DNA of 64,000 nt, taken from contig JOAA01000020.1 in NCBI GenBank assembly GCA_000720375.1, positions 375,526 to 439,525 on the forward strand, written 5' to 3'. The position numbers were made by a program, and so were the translations under genes. The notes under the pieces were generated by a model. It searched no databases, was not told where the DNA came from, and saw nothing but the letters and a program-made list of their open reading frames with translations. This document shows, in pieces, positions 41,901 to 52,409 of this stretch (positions are counted from its first letter, which is position 1; every line of letters starts with the position of its first letter). The DNA is from Rhodococcus rhodnii. GTDB taxonomy: Bacteria > Actinomycetota > Actinomycetes > Mycobacteriales > Pseudonocardiaceae.

Positions 41901-44900
41901 GCGTAGAACGCCTGCCAGTCGGGCTTGGCGACGCCGACCCCGGCGAGCAGGGTCTCCGGTTCCGGTCGATCGGGACGCAGCAGCGCGACCGCGCCCTCGG
42001 TCATCGCGCTGAGCACTCCGGCAGGCCCGAGTTCCACGAACGTGCCGACGCCCAGTTCACGCAAACTCTCGATGCCGTCAGCAAAGCGCACGGTCTCGCG
42101 GGCCTGGCGGACCCAGTACGCGGGCGTGCACAGGTCGTTGGGATCCGCCACACGACCGGTCACCGCGGATACCAAGGCCAGTTCCGGTGTGCGGTACTCG
42201 ATCTGCGCGGCCACGTGCGCGAAGTCCGCGAGCATCGGGTCCATCCGCGCGGAGTGGAACGCGTGACTCACGGCCAAGCGCTTGCTCTTGCCTGCCACAA
42301 CGAGGTCACGCAGTGCGTCCTCGTCGCCGGCGAGCACCACAGACTTGGGTCCGTTCACCGCGGCCAACGAAACCCGTGAACTCAGCAGCGGCTGGATCTC
42401 CTCGACGGAGGCTTCCACGGCCAGCATCGCGCCGCCCGGCGGCAACGCCTGCATCAGGCGGCCGCGCGCCACGACCAGCGTCGCGGCATCCTCGAGCGAC
42501 CACAGTCCGGCCACGTGTGCCGCGGCGAGTTCGCCGATCGAGTGGCCGAGCAGGAAGTCCGGCCGGATCCCCCAGCTCTCCAGCAGCCGGTAGAGCGCCA
42601 CTTCCAAGGCGAACAGGGCGGGCTGGGTGTACTCGGTACGGTCCAGGGCTTCCTGGTCGCCGAACACCTCTTGAAGCGACCGACCCAGCAGGGGATCCAG
42701 TACGGCACAGCACTCGTCGAACGCGCGCGCGAACACCGGATATGTGTGGTAGAGCTGTGCGCCCATGCGGGCCCGTTGGCTTCCCTGACCCGTGAACAGA
42801 AACGCGAGCCCGCCTTCGCTGGTCGTGCTCGTCGCTGCCCTGCCGTCGGCCAACGCGGCCAGTCCGTCGAGCATGTCGGCTTTGGTCGTCCCGACGACCG
42901 ACGCGCGATGCTCCAACGCCGCCCGAGTTGTCGCGAGCGAGTACCCGACATCGATCGGATCCTGGTCCCCCACAACCGAAAGCAGCTGCTGGGCCTGCGC
43001 ACGCATGGCTGCTTCGGTGTGGCCGGACAACGTCCACAGCATGGCCGGAACTTCAGGTTTGCCGACCGGCGATTCCTCGGCCTCGGGCGCCTGTTCGAGG
43101 ATGAGGTGCGCATTGGTGCCGCTGATCCCGAACGACGACACACCCGCGCGCCGGACGCGACCTGTCCGTGGCCACGGTGTCGTTTCCGCGACCAGCTCGA
43201 TCGAGCCGGATTCCCAGTCGACGTGCGGTGTCGGGCGGTTGAGGTGCAACATCTTCGGCACGACACCGTGCCGCATGGCCAGCAGCACTTTGATCACACC
43301 GGCGACGCCAGCCGCCACCTGGGTGTGCCCGATGTTGGACTTCAGCGAGCCGAGCAGCAACGGCCGGTCACGGTCAACGCCATACGTGGCCAGCAACGCC
43401 GTGGCCTCAATCGGATCGCCCAGTCGCGTGCCTGTGCCGTGTGCTTCGACGACATCGACGTCCTGTGTGGACATACCTGCGTCGGCAAGCGCTTGCCGGA
43501 TCACACGTTGCTGCGCGAGGCCGTTGGGTGCCGTGAGTCCGTTGCTGGCGCCGTCTTGGTTGAGGGCACTGCCCCGGATGACTCCGACAATGGGGTGACC
43601 GAGCCGTTGCGCGTCGGAAAGTCGTTCCAGGACAAGCATTCCGGCGCCTTCGGCCCATGCGGTGCCGTCCGCGGCCTCGGCGAACGGCTTGCACCGTCCG
43701 TCCGCGGCGAGTGCTCGTTGCCTGCTGAACTCGACGAACGCGAGCGGTGTGGACATCACCATCACGCCGCCCGCCAAGGCCAGCGAGCATTCACCGCGAC
43801 GCAATGCCTGCGCGGCGAGGTGCATGGCGACCAAAGAGGACGAACACGACGTGTCGACGGTCAGCGTGGGACCTTCGAAGCCCAGGGTGTACGCGACGCG
43901 TCCGGTGGCGACGCTGACCGCGTTGCCGATCGGCAGGTAGTCCGCCACGCCTTCAGGCGCGTCCGACGAGCCGTAATCACCGTGCATCACCCCCGCGAAC
44001 ACGCCAGTCGTGCTGCCGCGCAACGAGCTTGGGTCGATACCGGCTCGCTCAACGGCTTCCCACGACAGTTCAAGCAACAACCGTTGTTGCGGGTCCATGC
44101 CCAGCGCCTCACGCGGGCTGATCCCGAAGAACGCCGGGTCGAAGTCGGCCGCGTCGTAGAGGAATCCGCCTTCCCTGACGTAGGTCTTGCCTGGCGTGCC
44201 GGGTTCCGGGTGGTAGATCGACTCGTCCCAGCCCCGGTCGGCGGGCATCGCACCGATCGCGTCCCGGCCTTCGACCAGCAGGTCCCACAGGTCGTCCGGC
44301 GACCGCACGCCGCCGGGCAGCCTGCACGACATCGCGACGATCGCGATCGGCTCGGCCGGCTCAGCGTGTTCGACTTCCTCGATCTCGACGGCTGCCACTG
44401 ACGGCGTGACCTGCGCCTCGAGCGCACTCGCCAGCGCGGCCGGGCTGGGGTGGTCGAAGACCGCGGTCGTGGCCAGCGGCAGGCCTGTCCTGGCGCGCAA
44501 CCTCCTGACCAGGTCCACTGCCGCCAACGAGTCGAAGCCGAGCTCGATGAACGACCGGCTGGACTGGACGTCCTGACGGTTGAGCACCGCCGCCGTCTCG
44601 GCCAGGACGTCTTCGAGCAACTGCCGTGGCCGCTCCGTGGCGGGTTCACGCGCTTCGGGGACAGATTCGCTTGCCGGCACCACGGGCTGATTCGCTTTGA
44701 CCGCGGCGTCGAACAGGTCTTCGCTGTCCCAGGTGACGGCGGCTGCGGGCAGACCGGCGCGACGTCGTTGCGCCGCCAGTTCGTGCGCGACGGACGCTGC
44801 GACCGTGTTTCCGGCCATTCCCAACGTTTCAGCCGGGGTGATCAGGACGAACAGCGCGACGTCGGTCCGCTCAGCCAGCGTGCGCGCGGTGTCGATGTAG

Positions 44901-46900
44901 TCACGCGTGCACGATTCGAGCTGTTCCGGCGTCATGGACCCGGCCAGACCCGCGCCGGAAACCGGGATGGCGTGCACGATTCCGGCGAGTCGGTCGGGCA
45001 ACTGCGCCGCAGTCTCCAGGATGCGGACAGTCGCTCCCAGCTCGGTCAAGTCTTCGACGTCCGTGGTGGGTCCTGTCAGCACCAGGTCTCGTACGCCATG
45101 CTCGGCGACGAGGTGGTGGGCAACCAGCCGCCCTGGCCCGTCGGTTCCGCCGGTGACCAGCACTGTGCCGTCGAGTTCGGGGAAATCCACGTCACGGGAC
45201 GCCGGTGCCAGACGTGGGACCAGGATTTCGCCGGACCGGATCGCGAGGTGTGGTTCGTCGGTGGCCAGCGCTGCGGGCAGCAGCGGAGCCACGTTCGCCT
45301 GCTCGTCCACCTCGACGAGGACGAACCGGTCTGGAAACTCCACCTGGGCGGCCCGCACCAGGCCTTTCACCGTGGCATCCGCTGTGATGACGGCGAGCTT
45401 GCCGCCATCCCAATCCCTGATCACCCGCAACGCGGCAGCGGCGTCCCGTGCTTCGGTGAGCGTCAGATCGGCGGGTTCCTCGATCCGGACGCCGATCGCG
45501 GTCAGCCGGTCGGCAAGAGTGCCAGAGTTCAGCACGGACCACCGGGTACGCGTGACCACTGTGCCGGGTGCCAACTTTTGCCAGCTGACTACCGAAAGCG
45601 CGGCTTCGTCCGGCAAGTCGACACGCTGTGGCTCGTGCCGCTCGAACACCGACTCCCAGTCCACCGGCACGCCGTTCGCGTGCAGGCCAGCCACCGCCGT
45701 GAGCAGTGACTGCACATCAGAACGGTCGCCGCCACGCAATGCGGGCAGCACAACAGCTTCGTCGTCGGCGAGGCAGTCACGAACCAACGCCGCCAGCACA
45801 CCGTTCGCACCGACTTCGAGGTACGCGTCGACCCCAGCGTTTTCCAGCCAGCGCACGCAATCCATGAACTGGCTGGTGCCGCGTACCTGTCCCGGCCAGT
45901 AGTCCGGAGTCAGCAGCGCGTCGGTGGGCATGCCGCGGCGGATGGACACGATCGGGATCCGCGGCTGGTTCAGGGTGAGTCCGGAGACTGTCCGCAGGAA
46001 TCCGGGCAGCAGCGGATCCATGTGGTGCGAGTGGAACGCACGTCGCACCGGCAGGCTCTTGGCCTTGCGTCCCCGCTGCAACCAGTACGCCACAACGGCT
46101 TCCACCGCGTCACGATCGCCGGAGATGACCACAGAGGACGGTGAGTTGACCGCGGCGAGCGTGGCTCTGCCTTCGTAGCCGGACAACGACTCCGCGGCAT
46201 CGTCCGGGCTGATCCGCAACGCCGCCATGGCGCCGCCAAGCGGCATGTGTTCCTGCACGAGCCGCACCCGGTCGGCCATCAGCACTGAGATGTCGTGGTA
46301 CGAGAACATTCCGGCAGCGGTGGCCGCGGCCATTTCCCCGACCGAATGGCCCATCACGTAATCCGGGCGCAGACCCCAGCTTCCCAGCAACCGGAACAGG
46401 CCCATCTGCAAGACGAACAACGCGTCCTGAGTGAGCAGTTCCCGGTCACCGGGAGGGATACCGGCGAAATCGTCCTCACCCAGCAACAATGCGCGCACTG
46501 CCCACTGCGAATGCTCGGCCAGATGGGCACAGACCTCGTCCATGGTCTGTGCGAACACCGGAAAAGTGGCGTACAGTTCGCGACCCATTCCCGGCCGTTG
46601 CCCGCCTTCACCGGAAAACAGCAGCGCGATCTTGCGATCCGCTGCCCGGCCACGGACCAATCCGGGTGCGTCGCTGCCGGCCCGCAGGGCGGTCAGCCCA
46701 TCGCGCAGCTCGAACCGATCTTTCGCCAGGACAACCGCACGATGTGCGAAATGTGTCCTTCTCGTCGCGAGTGAATAGCCCACGTCGGCAAGGCGCAGAT
46801 TCTCGTCGCTGTCGATATGGGACTGCAGATTGGCTGCCTGCGCCCGGAGCGCTCCTTCGGTGCGGCCGGACAGGAGCAGCGGAACAACCACTTCGGACAT
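35912..46900 (-). CDS. Type I PKS: KS-less AT-KR(inactive)-ACP unit followed by two KS-AT-KR-ACP modules
   Basis: 3662 aa. It starts directly in the linker that normally joins KS to AT, with no KS and no coiled-coil docking segment. Unit 0: AT with Ser186 in GHSVGE, AFHS at 288-291 and the carboxylate-binding Arg kept, but FSGEGGQ in place of FxGQGSQ; a KR remnant (GGTDGPG at 584, catalytic Ser and Tyr both lost); ACP Ser791. Module 1: KS (44350-43070, DTSCSSS), AT (GHSIGE, HAFHS; malonyl), KR with LDD (B-type), ACP ~40390. Module 2: KS (40215-38940), AT (HAFHS; malonyl), KR (GGLGALG, LDD), ACP ~36180, then acidic C-terminal docking helices matching the next protein. It hands the chain to the TE-containing PKS, whose gene overlaps by 4 bp. 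The starter is unknown: a dicarboxylyl unit loaded by AT0, or an acyl chain extended by a KS in trans. Confidence 0.95.
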   Translation of the reverse strand: MSEVVVPLLLSGRTEGALRAQAANLQSHIDSDENLRLADVGYSLATRRTHFAHRAVVLAKDRFELRDGLTALRAGSDAPGLVRGRAADRKIALLFSGEGGQRPGMGRELYATFPVFAQTMDEVCAHLAEHSQWAVRALLLGEDDFAGIPPGDRELLTQDALFVLQMGLFRLLGSWGLRPDYVMGHSVGEMAAATAAGMFSYHDISVLMADRVRLVQEHMPLGGAMAALRISPDDAAESLSGYEGRATLAAVNSPSSVVISGDRDAVEAVVAYWLQRGRKAKSLPVRRAFHSHHMDPLLPGFLRTVSGLTLNQPRIPIVSIRRGMPTDALLTPDYWPGQVRGTSQFMDCVRWLENAGVDAYLEVGANGVLAALVRDCLADDEAVVLPALRGGDRSDVQSLLTAVAGLHANGVPVDWESVFERHEPQRVDLPDEAALSVVSWQKLAPGTVVTRTRWSVLNSGTLADRLTAIGVRIEEPADLTLTEARDAAAALRVIRDWDGGKLAVITADATVKGLVRAAQVEFPDRFVLVEVDEQANVAPLLPAALATDEPHLAIRSGEILVPRLAPASRDVDFPELDGTVLVTGGTDGPGRLVAHHLVAEHGVRDLVLTGPTTDVEDLTELGATVRILETAAQLPDRLAGIVHAIPVSGAGLAGSMTPEQLESCTRDYIDTARTLAERTDVALFVLITPAETLGMAGNTVAASVAHELAAQRRRAGLPAAAVTWDSEDLFDAAVKANQPVVPASESVPEAREPATERPRQLLEDVLAETAAVLNRQDVQSSRSFIELGFDSLAAVDLVRRLRARTGLPLATTAVFDHPSPAALASALEAQVTPSVAAVEIEEVEHAEPAEPIAIVAMSCRLPGGVRSPDDLWDLLVEGRDAIGAMPADRGWDESIYHPEPGTPGKTYVREGGFLYDAADFDPAFFGISPREALGMDPQQRLLLELSWEAVERAGIDPSSLRGSTTGVFAGVMHGDYGSSDAPEGVADYLPIGNAVSVATGRVAYTLGFEGPTLTVDTSCSSSLVAMHLAAQALRRGECSLALAGGVMVMSTPLAFVEFSRQRALAADGRCKPFAEAADGTAWAEGAGMLVLERLSDAQRLGHPIVGVIRGSALNQDGASNGLTAPNGLAQQRVIRQALADAGMSTQDVDVVEAHGTGTRLGDPIEATALLATYGVDRDRPLLLGSLKSNIGHTQVAAGVAGVIKVLLAMRHGVVPKMLHLNRPTPHVDWESGSIELVAETTPWPRTGRVRRAGVSSFGISGTNAHLILEQAPEAEESPVGKPEVPAMLWTLSGHTEAAMRAQAQQLLSVVGDQDPIDVGYSLATTRAALEHRASVVGTTKADMLDGLAALADGRAATSTTSEGGLAFLFTGQGSQRARMGAQLYHTYPVFARAFDECCAVLDPLLGRSLQEVFGDQEALDRTEYTQPALFALEVALYRLLESWGIRPDFLLGHSIGELAAAHVAGLWSLEDAATLVVARGRLMQALPPGGAMLAVEASVEEIQPLLSSRVSLAAVNGPKSVVLAGDEDALRDLVVAGKSKRLAVSHAFHSARMDPMLADFAHVAAQIEYRTPELALVSAVTGRVADPNDLCTPAYWVRQARETVRFADGIESLRELGVGTFVELGPAGVLSAMTEGAVALLRPDRPEPETLLAGVGVAKPDWQAFYAGTQARRVDLPTYPFQRERYWLGPPPAANDAWRYRIEWKPIPDPAAELSGTWLVVVPDGIDTDITLPGAETLRLGNEDRAGIAAKLSGEYAGVLSLLALAEDGPVRTAALVQALGDAGMTAPLWCVTQGAVHGVVAPSQATIWGLGRVAALEHPERWGGLVDLPEQFTDEVASRLAGVLSGHEDQVAIRVNGVFARRLTRAARTQPKRQWQPSGTVLITGGTGALGRRTAQWLADNGAEHIVLTSRRGTADIELDVPVTVAACDVTDQQAMSALVASLPNLTAVVHAAGVLDDGMLDTLAPERFDQVLKPKVDGARLLHELTLDRDLDAFVLFSSAAGSVGNAGQANYAAANAFLDALAEHRRALGLPATSIAWGAWADGGMAEAVAERTRRHGMRPMSAGPALAALKATLDRDETCVTVVDVDWARFIPGFTAARPSQLLSDLPEARHAAKADEETWSRRLAGRSAAEQARVAMDLVCAQAAEVLGHSSPQAINTSRPFRELGFDSLTVVELRTRLNSLTGLKLPATVLFDHPTPEALAKLLLGEVEEARPVVASTDDDPIVIVAMSCRFPGGADTPEALWQLVDEGRDAIGGLPADRGWDLANLFDPDPDAVGKSYAQAGGFLPDVADFDAEFFGISPREAVAMDPQQRLLLETVWEVFERAGIDPTSVRGEKIGVFAGTNGQDYQSILIHHGETTQGYIGTGSTASVVSGRISYTFALEGPAITVDTACSSSLVALHLAAQAIRAGECSMAIAGGVTVMTTPWWLAEFSRQRALSPDGRCKAFAAAADGTGWSEGVGVLLLERLSDARRNGHHVLAVVRGSAVNQDGASNGLTAPSGLAQQRVIRAALANAGLAVSDVDVVEAHGTGTRLGDPIEAQAVLATYGQDREHPLLLGSVKSNIGHTMAAAGVAGIIKMVQAMRHGVVPKTLHVDAPTPHVDWSAGQVSLVTEATPWPETSHPRRAAVTSFGISGTNAHVIIEQAPPEPVVEPPASVTVDVVPWLISGATPEAVQAQANRLSAMDERPTDVGYALAQRAALDHRAAVVAEDRDGFLRGLTALASGGVAPGVVRGVPADRPTLALLFTGQGSQRLDMGRELYRAFPVFAEAFDAVATLLDRHLPKSISAVLSEDLLHQTMYTQAGLFAIEVAVFRLLRHWGVTPDFVAGHSIGEIAAAHVAGVLTLEDACELVAARGRLMQALPEGGAMAALQATEDEVQPLLTDRVSIAALNGPNATVISGDEDVVGKIVDAFAADGRKTKRLQVSHAFHSPLMEPMLAEFAEVVSRMAFTSPQIPIVSTVTGQATDVCSPDYWVEQVRKTVRFADAVRTLADAGVTTFLEAGPDGVLTAMAKDSLADATVIPSLRANRSEVLALTTALAQLHVHGTDVDWARFFEERGARSVDLPTYAFQRRRYWLDPPTTQPPAATSPVDGWCHQVEWRPIPEPSTTLTGPWLVVSPDDHPALAAVQRAFEERGTRTDEAVAGVLVLLPPEDEWTTEHPAVSKGLATVIDVVRKTSVPVWCVTSNAVAVQPGDSVDPMSAQIWGLGRVLALEHPSRWGGVIDISPDLTDARRLLAVLGGEEDQVAVRPSGIFVRRLVRAARPAGTPWQPDGTVLVTGGLGALGAEVARWLARTGAEHVVLTARRGADTPGADDLVAELQQLGTQVTVAACDVADRASLAKVLDAHPPTAVFHAAGILDDGVFDALTLDRFEHVLRPKVLGALNLHELAPDLKAFVLFSSVTGVIGNAGQANYAAANAFLDAFAEQRRAMGLPATAVAWGPWAQAGMAADGAVVEDRMRRGGLQPLEPTLAITALQRALDDDVTCLTVVDIDWTQFTSTRPMPLISELAERRESSAAPDLRTTLAGLSEEDLQRELLDLVRQHVASVLGHASAKDIAAGKAFKDVGFDSLTLVELRNVLAAATGIGLPASVIFDYPTPAALAAHLRTELFGAVPSEEPVPEPAPVEQPAIADDLLAADTLDDLLDLVEEELEKGLR

Positions 46901-46966
46901 ATTCGCATGGCCCCCCGATGAGCACGACTGTCACTCAGCGTCGCGCGCGATCCGACCGGCCATCAA

Positions 46967-47015
46967 CCCCTAGATGGCTCCACCGGAGCTGTCGGGGTGC
47001 GCAGCCGGGTAGGGG
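46967..47015. promoter_or_regulatory. Divergent TAGGGG boxes between PKS operon and FAS-like operon
   Basis: Minus-strand TAGGGG at 46972-46967 faces the PKS gene (67 bp to ATG). Plus-strand TAGGGG at 47010-47015 faces the P450 operon (61 bp to ATG). The 175-bp divergent region therefore has one box per direction, about four helical turns apart. Both extend to TAGGGGTTG. Confidence 0.6.
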
Positions 47016-47075
47016 TTGCCGGTCTCGCGAGCCGCTGGCTACGTTCGATCACGAGTCATATCTGCGGGGGAATAC

Positions 47076-48272
47076 ATGAATCTGCTGTTCGATCCGCGTG
47101 ATCCGTCGTTGTCCGCCGATCCGTATCCGCATTACCGGCGGTTACGGGAAGCCGATCCGGTGCACCAGTCGCCGTTCGGCTACTGGGTGCTGACCCGCTA
47201 CGCCGACCTTGATGTGGTGCTGCGTTCGCCGTACGTGTCCAGTGAATTCCATCGGGACAAGACGTGGGCGAAGCATCGCGGCGGCCCGGACAGCCCGATC
47301 GTGACCAGCACCCGGATGTGGATGCTGATGCTCGACGGTGCCGCGCACCGGCGAATCCGTGGTTTGATGGGCCGCGCGTTCACACCGCGCGCCGTTGCCC
47401 GCCTGCGGCCCCGTGTCCAGTCCGCGATCGACGATCTCATTGACGCCATGGGCGAAGGCGAGGTCGACCTGCTCTCGCAGCTCGCGCTGCCGTTGCCGGT
47501 GACGGTGATCTGCGAACTGCTCGGCCTGCCGACGACCGACCGGGACCAGTGTCGCGAATGGACAGACAAGATCGCGATGGTGGTCGACCCGGCGATCACA
47601 CCGACGATGGCCGAGGAGATGAACGCCGCGGAGGTCGAGTTCCGCGCGTACATCACCGAACAGCTCAACCAGCGCCGCCGTAACCCGAGCGACGACATCC
47701 TGTCGCTGTTGCTGGCCGCCGAGGTCGACGGTGAACGCCTGACCGATGACGAAATCGTCGCCAACGTACTGCTGATGTTCAACGCGGGCCACGAGACGAC
47801 CGTGAACCTGATCGGCAACGGTATGGTCGCCCTGCTGCAGCACCCCGATCAGCTCGCGTTGCTGCGGGAGAACCCTTCGCTGATCGAGACCGGGATCGAC
47901 GAGCTCGCCCGCTACGACGCCCCGGTTCAGCTCGCCGCGCGGATCACGACAGCCGATGTTGAACTGACGAGCGCGACCATTCCGGCTGGCAGCAAGGTAA
48001 TGCTGATGTACGGCGCCGCATGCCGTGACCCCGAACGGTATCCCGACCCCGACCGCCTGGACCTCACGCGCGACGGAGTCAAACCGATCGCTTTCGGCGG
48101 CGGGCCGCACTACTGCATCGGCGCGCCACTGGGCAGGCTCGAGGCCAGCATGGTGTTCACCGCGCTGCTGGACCGCTACGCCAGCATCGACCTGGCGACC
48201 GAGGAACTGCAGTGGCGCCGCAACGTCAACTTCCGTGGCCTGAAGCAGCTGCCCCTCAAGCTGGTCGGTTGA
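47076..48272 (+). CDS. Cytochrome P450, first gene of ten-gene operon
   Basis: This 398-aa soluble P450 has I-helix AGHETT (about residue 235), K-helix ExxR as ELAR, and heme loop FGGGPHYCIGAP with the Cys ligand. ATG 47076 is preceded by GGGGG; the upstream in-frame extension to 47016 is unlikely. One base separates its stop from the GTG of the KAS III gene, so it belongs to the coupled operon of acyl-ACP enzymes. A plausible substrate is an acyl-ACP or the short polyketide, as for P450s that oxidise carrier-bound chains. It is not closely similar to the P450 at 10233 beyond the family motifs. Confidence 0.93.
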   Translation: MNLLFDPRDPSLSADPYPHYRRLREADPVHQSPFGYWVLTRYADLDVVLRSPYVSSEFHRDKTWAKHRGGPDSPIVTSTRMWMLMLDGAAHRRIRGLMGRAFTPRAVARLRPRVQSAIDDLIDAMGEGEVDLLSQLALPLPVTVICELLGLPTTDRDQCREWTDKIAMVVDPAITPTMAEEMNAAEVEFRAYITEQLNQRRRNPSDDILSLLLAAEVDGERLTDDEIVANVLLMFNAGHETTVNLIGNGMVALLQHPDQLALLRENPSLIETGIDELARYDAPVQLAARITTADVELTSATIPAGSKVMLMYGAACRDPERYPDPDRLDLTRDGVKPIAFGGGPHYCIGAPLGRLEASMVFTALLDRYASIDLATEELQWRRNVNFRGLKQLPLKLVG

Positions 48273-48273
48273 C

Positions 48274-49263
48274 GTGACCAAGGCCGCAGTGCTCTGCGGG
48301 CTCGGTGCATGGCTGCCGCCGAGGATCGTGCCGAACTCCGAACTCGCCGACACACTGGACACGTCGGACGAGTGGATCACCACTCGGACCGGCGTGCGCG
48401 CCAGGCACATCGCCGACGCCGGAATGGCCACTTCGGACCTCGCGGTGCAAGCGGGCGAACGCGCACTGAAGTCCGCCGGTATGTCCAATGTCGACGCTGT
48501 GGTACTCGCGACGACCACACCGGATCACCCCTGCCCCGCCACGGCGCCGGCAGTCAGCGCACGACTGGGACTCGGCACCGTCGCCGCGTTCGACGTCAAC
48601 GCTGTCTGCAGCGGTTTCCTGTACGGGCTGATGGTCGGCGCAGGCATGATCGCCACCGGCAACACGAGCAGTGTGCTGCTCATCGGAGCGGACACGTACT
48701 CCCGAATCCTGGACCCCACCGACCGGTCCACCAGGGTGATCTTCGGTGACGGCGCGGGCGCGGTCGTGCTTCGCGCGGGCGATCCTGCTGAACCTGGCGC
48801 GATCGGGCCGATCGATCTCGGCAGCGACGGTGACAACAGCCACCTGATCGCCATCGCGGCAGGCGGTTCACGTGAGCCGTTCCATGACGGCGGCGACCCG
48901 TACTTCCGGATGCGTGGCAAAGAAGTCTTCCGGCACGCGGTCGTCCGCATGACTCAGTCCGCGCAGAGCGTGCTGCGGCGGACGGACTGGCCGGATGGCC
49001 TTCCCGATCTGCTGGTCGCCCACCAAGCGAACGTCCGGATTGTGCACGCCGTCGCCGACCAGCTGGGCTTGCCGCGAGAGCGGTGCGCTATCCATCTCGA
49101 CCGGGTCGGCAACACAGCCGCCGCGTCACTACCGCTCGCGCTGGCCGACGCCGTCACCACTCGACGGCTCACCGCGGGCACACGTGTCCTGTTGGCAAGC
49201 TTCGGCGGCGGCCTCACCTGGGGTGCCTGCGCACTTCGCTGGCCCGAGCTTTCCTTGACATGA
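48274..49263 (+). CDS. Beta-ketoacyl-ACP synthase III (FabH-like)
   Basis: 329 aa. It shows the complete FabH triad: Cys in VNAVCSGF (about residue 112), His in VAHQANVRI (about 250) and Asn in RVGNTAAAS (about 280). KAS III enzymes condense an acyl-CoA with malonyl-ACP to start a fatty-acid-like chain; relatives act as esterifying or priming ketosynthases in secondary metabolism. The GTG start at 48274 lies one base after the P450 stop. Its partner is presumably the ACP 11 bp downstream. No discrete malonyltransferase or ketoreductase is in the operon, so either primary-metabolism enzymes assist or it catalyses a single condensation. Confidence 0.92.
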   Translation: MTKAAVLCGLGAWLPPRIVPNSELADTLDTSDEWITTRTGVRARHIADAGMATSDLAVQAGERALKSAGMSNVDAVVLATTTPDHPCPATAPAVSARLGLGTVAAFDVNAVCSGFLYGLMVGAGMIATGNTSSVLLIGADTYSRILDPTDRSTRVIFGDGAGAVVLRAGDPAEPGAIGPIDLGSDGDNSHLIAIAAGGSREPFHDGGDPYFRMRGKEVFRHAVVRMTQSAQSVLRRTDWPDGLPDLLVAHQANVRIVHAVADQLGLPRERCAIHLDRVGNTAAASLPLALADAVTTRRLTAGTRVLLASFGGGLTWGACALRWPELSLT

Positions 49264-49274
49264 AGGAGAAAACC

Positions 49275-49520
49275 ATGGCCGACGCCACCTACGACCGCCT
49301 CGTCAAACTGCTGATCGACGTGATGGGCCTGGAGGACGACGAGGTCCAGCCGTCGAGCACGTTCACCGAGCTGGACGTCGACTCGCTGGCCATGGTCGAA
49401 CTGGTGCTCGCCGCCCAGAAGGAGTTCGGCGTCGAGATCGGGGAAGACGATCTCACCCCGGAGATGACGATCGAGCAGACCGCGCAGTTCCTCGAAGCGA
49501 AGGCCGTGCCGACACGATGA
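49275..49520 (+). CDS. Free-standing acyl carrier protein 1
   Basis: This 81-aa acidic four-helix ACP carries the phosphopantetheine attachment Ser in LDVDSLAMVE (about residue 37). AAGGAG precedes ATG 49275. The stop overlaps the KAS II start (ATGA). It is placed between KAS III and KAS II and close to a FAAL, so it is the likely carrier on which the operon's acyl chain is built. Confidence 0.93.
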   Translation: MADATYDRLVKLLIDVMGLEDDEVQPSSTFTELDVDSLAMVELVLAAQKEFGVEIGEDDLTPEMTIEQTAQFLEAKAVPTR

Positions 49521-50740
49521 GTACGTTCGACGCCGCGATCACCGGAGCCGGCTTGGTGACGTCCGCCGGGATCGGCGTACCCGAGGCATGGCAACGCATT
49601 TGCAAAGGTGCGGGGACGGCGGCGTCAGCGGTGCCCGCATTGGCAGGCACACCAGCCGATTTCGGATGCCAGGCGGCGGATTTCGACCCCATTCCCACGT
49701 TGGGTAAACGCAAGGCGTGGCGACTGGACCGCAGCAGCCAGTTCGCCGTCGCCGCCGCGGTCGAAGCGGTCGGTGACGCGGGACTGACCGCGTCCGACTG
49801 GTCCGCGCCCCGGGTGGGCGTGGTGCTCGGCAACGGCATCGGTGGCGCGGCGACGTGGGAGAAGCAGCACCGGACCCTGCTGGAAGAAGGCCCGAAGCAG
49901 GTGTCGGGGATGTTGATCCCGATGCTGTCGATCAACATGTCGGCCGGGTACGTGGCGATGCATCTCGGTGTGACCGGACCGAACTTCGTCACCGCGACCG
50001 CGTGCGCCTCCGGCACGACTGCGATCGGCATGGCGCGGGAACTGTTGCGCAGCAACGCATGCGATGTCGTGATCACGGGCGGGACGGAAGCCTGTCTGGT
50101 CCCGTCCATTGTGGCGGGGTTCAGCCAGATGGGCGCGTTGTCCAAGAACGCGGACATCGAACGCGCGTCGCGTCCCTTCGACGCAGAACGGGACGGGTTC
50201 GTCGCCGCGGAAGGCGCTGCTGTCCTTGTGCTGGAACGGGTCGAAGACGCGGTCGCCCGCAATGCCAGGATCTACGCCCGCGTCACCGGATACGGCGCTT
50301 CAGCTGACGCGCATCACGCGACCGCTCCGGATCCTGAAGGCGCGGGTGCGGAACTCGCGCTACGCTCGGCGTTGCGCGACGCGAATATCGGGCCTGCCGA
50401 TGTCCAGCACGTCAACGCGCACGGCACGTCGACTCCGCTGAACGACATGGTGGAGAGCCGGATGATCCAGCGGGTGCTCGGCGACCGGCCCGCGGTGACG
50501 TCGATCAAAGGCGTTGTCGGCCATGCCCTCGGTGCCGCGGGCGCCATCGAAGCGGTGGCGACGGCGTTGTCGCTGCACCATTCTGTGATCCCGCCGACGG
50601 CCAATCTGACCAAACAGGACCCGGAAGTCGACCTCGACATCGTCGCCGGGGCGCCCCGGTCCGCGCCGATCGACGTGGCGGTCAGCAATTCCTTTGGCTT
50701 CGGCGGGCAGAACGCCGTGCTGGTTCTCGGCAAGGCGTGA
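49517..50740 (+). CDS. Beta-ketoacyl-ACP synthase II (FabF-like)
   Basis: 407 aa with the Cys-His-His triad intact: TACASGT (about residue 167), NAHGTST (about 300) and VVGHALGAAGA (about 340). It lacks the pairing with a chain-length factor seen in type II aromatic PKSs, because no second KS-like gene adjoins it. It probably elongates acyl-ACP from the KAS III step. It is also the obvious candidate to provide, in trans, the KS missing from the first unit of the divergent PKS. The start overlaps the ACP stop by 4 bp. Confidence 0.92.
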   Translation: MSTFDAAITGAGLVTSAGIGVPEAWQRICKGAGTAASAVPALAGTPADFGCQAADFDPIPTLGKRKAWRLDRSSQFAVAAAVEAVGDAGLTASDWSAPRVGVVLGNGIGGAATWEKQHRTLLEEGPKQVSGMLIPMLSINMSAGYVAMHLGVTGPNFVTATACASGTTAIGMARELLRSNACDVVITGGTEACLVPSIVAGFSQMGALSKNADIERASRPFDAERDGFVAAEGAAVLVLERVEDAVARNARIYARVTGYGASADAHHATAPDPEGAGAELALRSALRDANIGPADVQHVNAHGTSTPLNDMVESRMIQRVLGDRPAVTSIKGVVGHALGAAGAIEAVATALSLHHSVIPPTANLTKQDPEVDLDIVAGAPRSAPIDVAVSNSFGFGGQNAVLVLGKA

Positions 50741-50747
50741 TTCGAGC

Positions 50748-52409
50748 ATGGGGGAAACGTTGCTGGATGGCACCACGTTGGCCGAGAGCCTGGCGGCCTT
50801 GAGCCGGTCGGCACCGGACTCGGTCGCGTTGTTCCCTTCGCATGGCCGGATCACCGCGGCGGAGCTGCACGAGTCCTCGATCCGGTCCGCGAACGCGTTT
50901 CTCGACGACGGAATCGAGCCAGGGGACGTCGTCGGTGTGCTCATGCCGACCACACCCAGCATCTTCAACACGTTGTTCGGATTGTGGCGCGCCGGCGCCG
51001 CGGTCAGTGTTCTTCCCGTTCAGGTCGGCTTCGGTGACGTGAGAGCGGTCGCACAACGACTGGCCTCGATCATCGCCACCGCGGGCATGCGTCACCTGGT
51101 GCTCGGCAACTCCTACGACAAGGTCGGCCACGCGTTGCGTGAACTCGTGCCCGCTCTGACGATCGTCGACCCGGAAGTCTCCGGCTCGGCGCGAGCACTG
51201 CCGGCGGTGGACGAAGACTCGCTGGCGATCGTGCAGTTCACCTCCGGCAGTACCAGTGCCCCCAAGGGAGTCATGCTGCCCCACCGGACCGCGATCGCCG
51301 GGCTGCGGGCATGCGTGGTGTCCGGGAACTTCAGCCCTGACGACGTGTTCGTCCAATGGGTACCGATGTATCACGACATGGGCCTGATCGGCCTGATGTC
51401 GCACTGGCTCAACGGTGCCGACGTGCACGTGTTCAGCCCAGCGGAGTTCCTGCGGCGCCCGGAACGGCTGCTGCGGCACTTCGCCGAGCATCGTGGTACT
51501 GTCCTCACTGGACCGAACTTCTCGTACGACTACATGCTCGACGCGATCACCCCCGAGTTGCTCGCGACCCTGGATCTTTCCTCGTGGCGCCTTGCATTCA
51601 ACGGCGCCGAACCGGTCAGCGCCGCGACCGTGCGACGGTTCACCGATACGTTCGCTGCCTGCGGTGTGCGCGAGTCCGTGATGTATCCGGTGTACGGGAT
51701 GGCCGAGGCAACGCTGTCGATCAGCTACCCCACGCCCGGTGATCCCGCGAAGATCATCACCATCGACCGGCAGGAACTCGCGTCCAGCGGCGTGGCCCGG
51801 ACAGTGCCCGAGGATCACCCGGACGCACGGGCCGCCGTGTCGGTCGGCCGCCCGGTACACGGCATCGGCGTCCGGATCGTCGGCGAGGACGGCGAAATCC
51901 TTCCCCCGGGCATGCTCGGCGAAATACAGATCACCGGTGAGTCGGTGACCACCGGCTACTACCGGGCACCCGAGGCCACCGCGCGCACGTTCGACGGCGA
52001 ATGGCTGCGGACCGGTGATCTCGGCTTCGAGCTGGCGGGTGAGCTGTACATCGGCGGGCGGATCAAGGAGATGGTGATCGTCCGCGGCCAGAACTTCTTC
52101 CCCGACGACGTCGAAGCGATCGCTAGCGCCGTCCCCGGTGTCTACAAGAGACGGTGCGTGGCGTTCTCCGACACCGACGAGTCCGGCACCGAACGGGTCG
52201 GCGTGATCGTCGAGGTCGCCGGATCCGGCTCACCGGACGCGGTCCGTGCCGAGGTCATCAGGCGGATCGCGGCGGAGCTGAGCCTGTCCGACGTGGACGT
52301 GCGCGTGGTGAAACCACGCTGGCTGACCAGGACGACAAGCGGGAAATGGCAACGGACGTTGGCGGGACGTCGAACCTCCACTCTCGGCCGAAAGGACCAC
52401 GGCAGATGA
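50748..52409 (+). CDS. Fatty acyl-AMP ligase (FAAL) 2
   Basis: This 553-aa paralogue of FAAL1 has FTSGSTSAPKGVM, VPMYHDMGLIGLM, YGMAEATL, RTGDLGF, GRIKEMVIVRGQNFFPDDVE and TTSGKWQR. The YGMAEATL and YHDMGLI motifs place it in the FAAL group that acylates ACPs through acyl-AMP. ATG 50748 follows the KAS II stop by 7 bp. The stop overlaps the desaturase-like start (ATGA). In this operon it should load a free carboxylic acid onto one of the two ACPs, either recruiting a cellular fatty acid or recycling a released polyketide acid. Confidence 0.9.
   Translation: MGETLLDGTTLAESLAALSRSAPDSVALFPSHGRITAAELHESSIRSANAFLDDGIEPGDVVGVLMPTTPSIFNTLFGLWRAGAAVSVLPVQVGFGDVRAVAQRLASIIATAGMRHLVLGNSYDKVGHALRELVPALTIVDPEVSGSARALPAVDEDSLAIVQFTSGSTSAPKGVMLPHRTAIAGLRACVVSGNFSPDDVFVQWVPMYHDMGLIGLMSHWLNGADVHVFSPAEFLRRPERLLRHFAEHRGTVLTGPNFSYDYMLDAITPELLATLDLSSWRLAFNGAEPVSAATVRRFTDTFAACGVRESVMYPVYGMAEATLSISYPTPGDPAKIITIDRQELASSGVARTVPEDHPDARAAVSVGRPVHGIGVRIVGEDGEILPPGMLGEIQITGESVTTGYYRAPEATARTFDGEWLRTGDLGFELAGELYIGGRIKEMVIVRGQNFFPDDVEAIASAVPGVYKRRCVAFSDTDESGTERVGVIVEVAGSGSPDAVRAEVIRRIAAELSLSDVDVRVVKPRWLTRTTSGKWQRTLAGRRTSTLGRKDHGR

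Noticed and set aside
1..46900. Long DNA similarity among the KS and AT domains read as recombinational repeats or mobile elements
   Set aside because: Repeated KS-AT segments are normal module homology in type I PKSs. No transposase, terminal repeats or target duplications were seen.
8490..47015. TAGGGG hexamers as plain -10 promoter elements
   Set aside because: Not fully excluded. TAGGGG differs from the usual actinomycete TANNNT/TAGGAT, and paired copies at helical spacing plus one palindrome fit a regulator site better. It is kept as a refutation test under findings.
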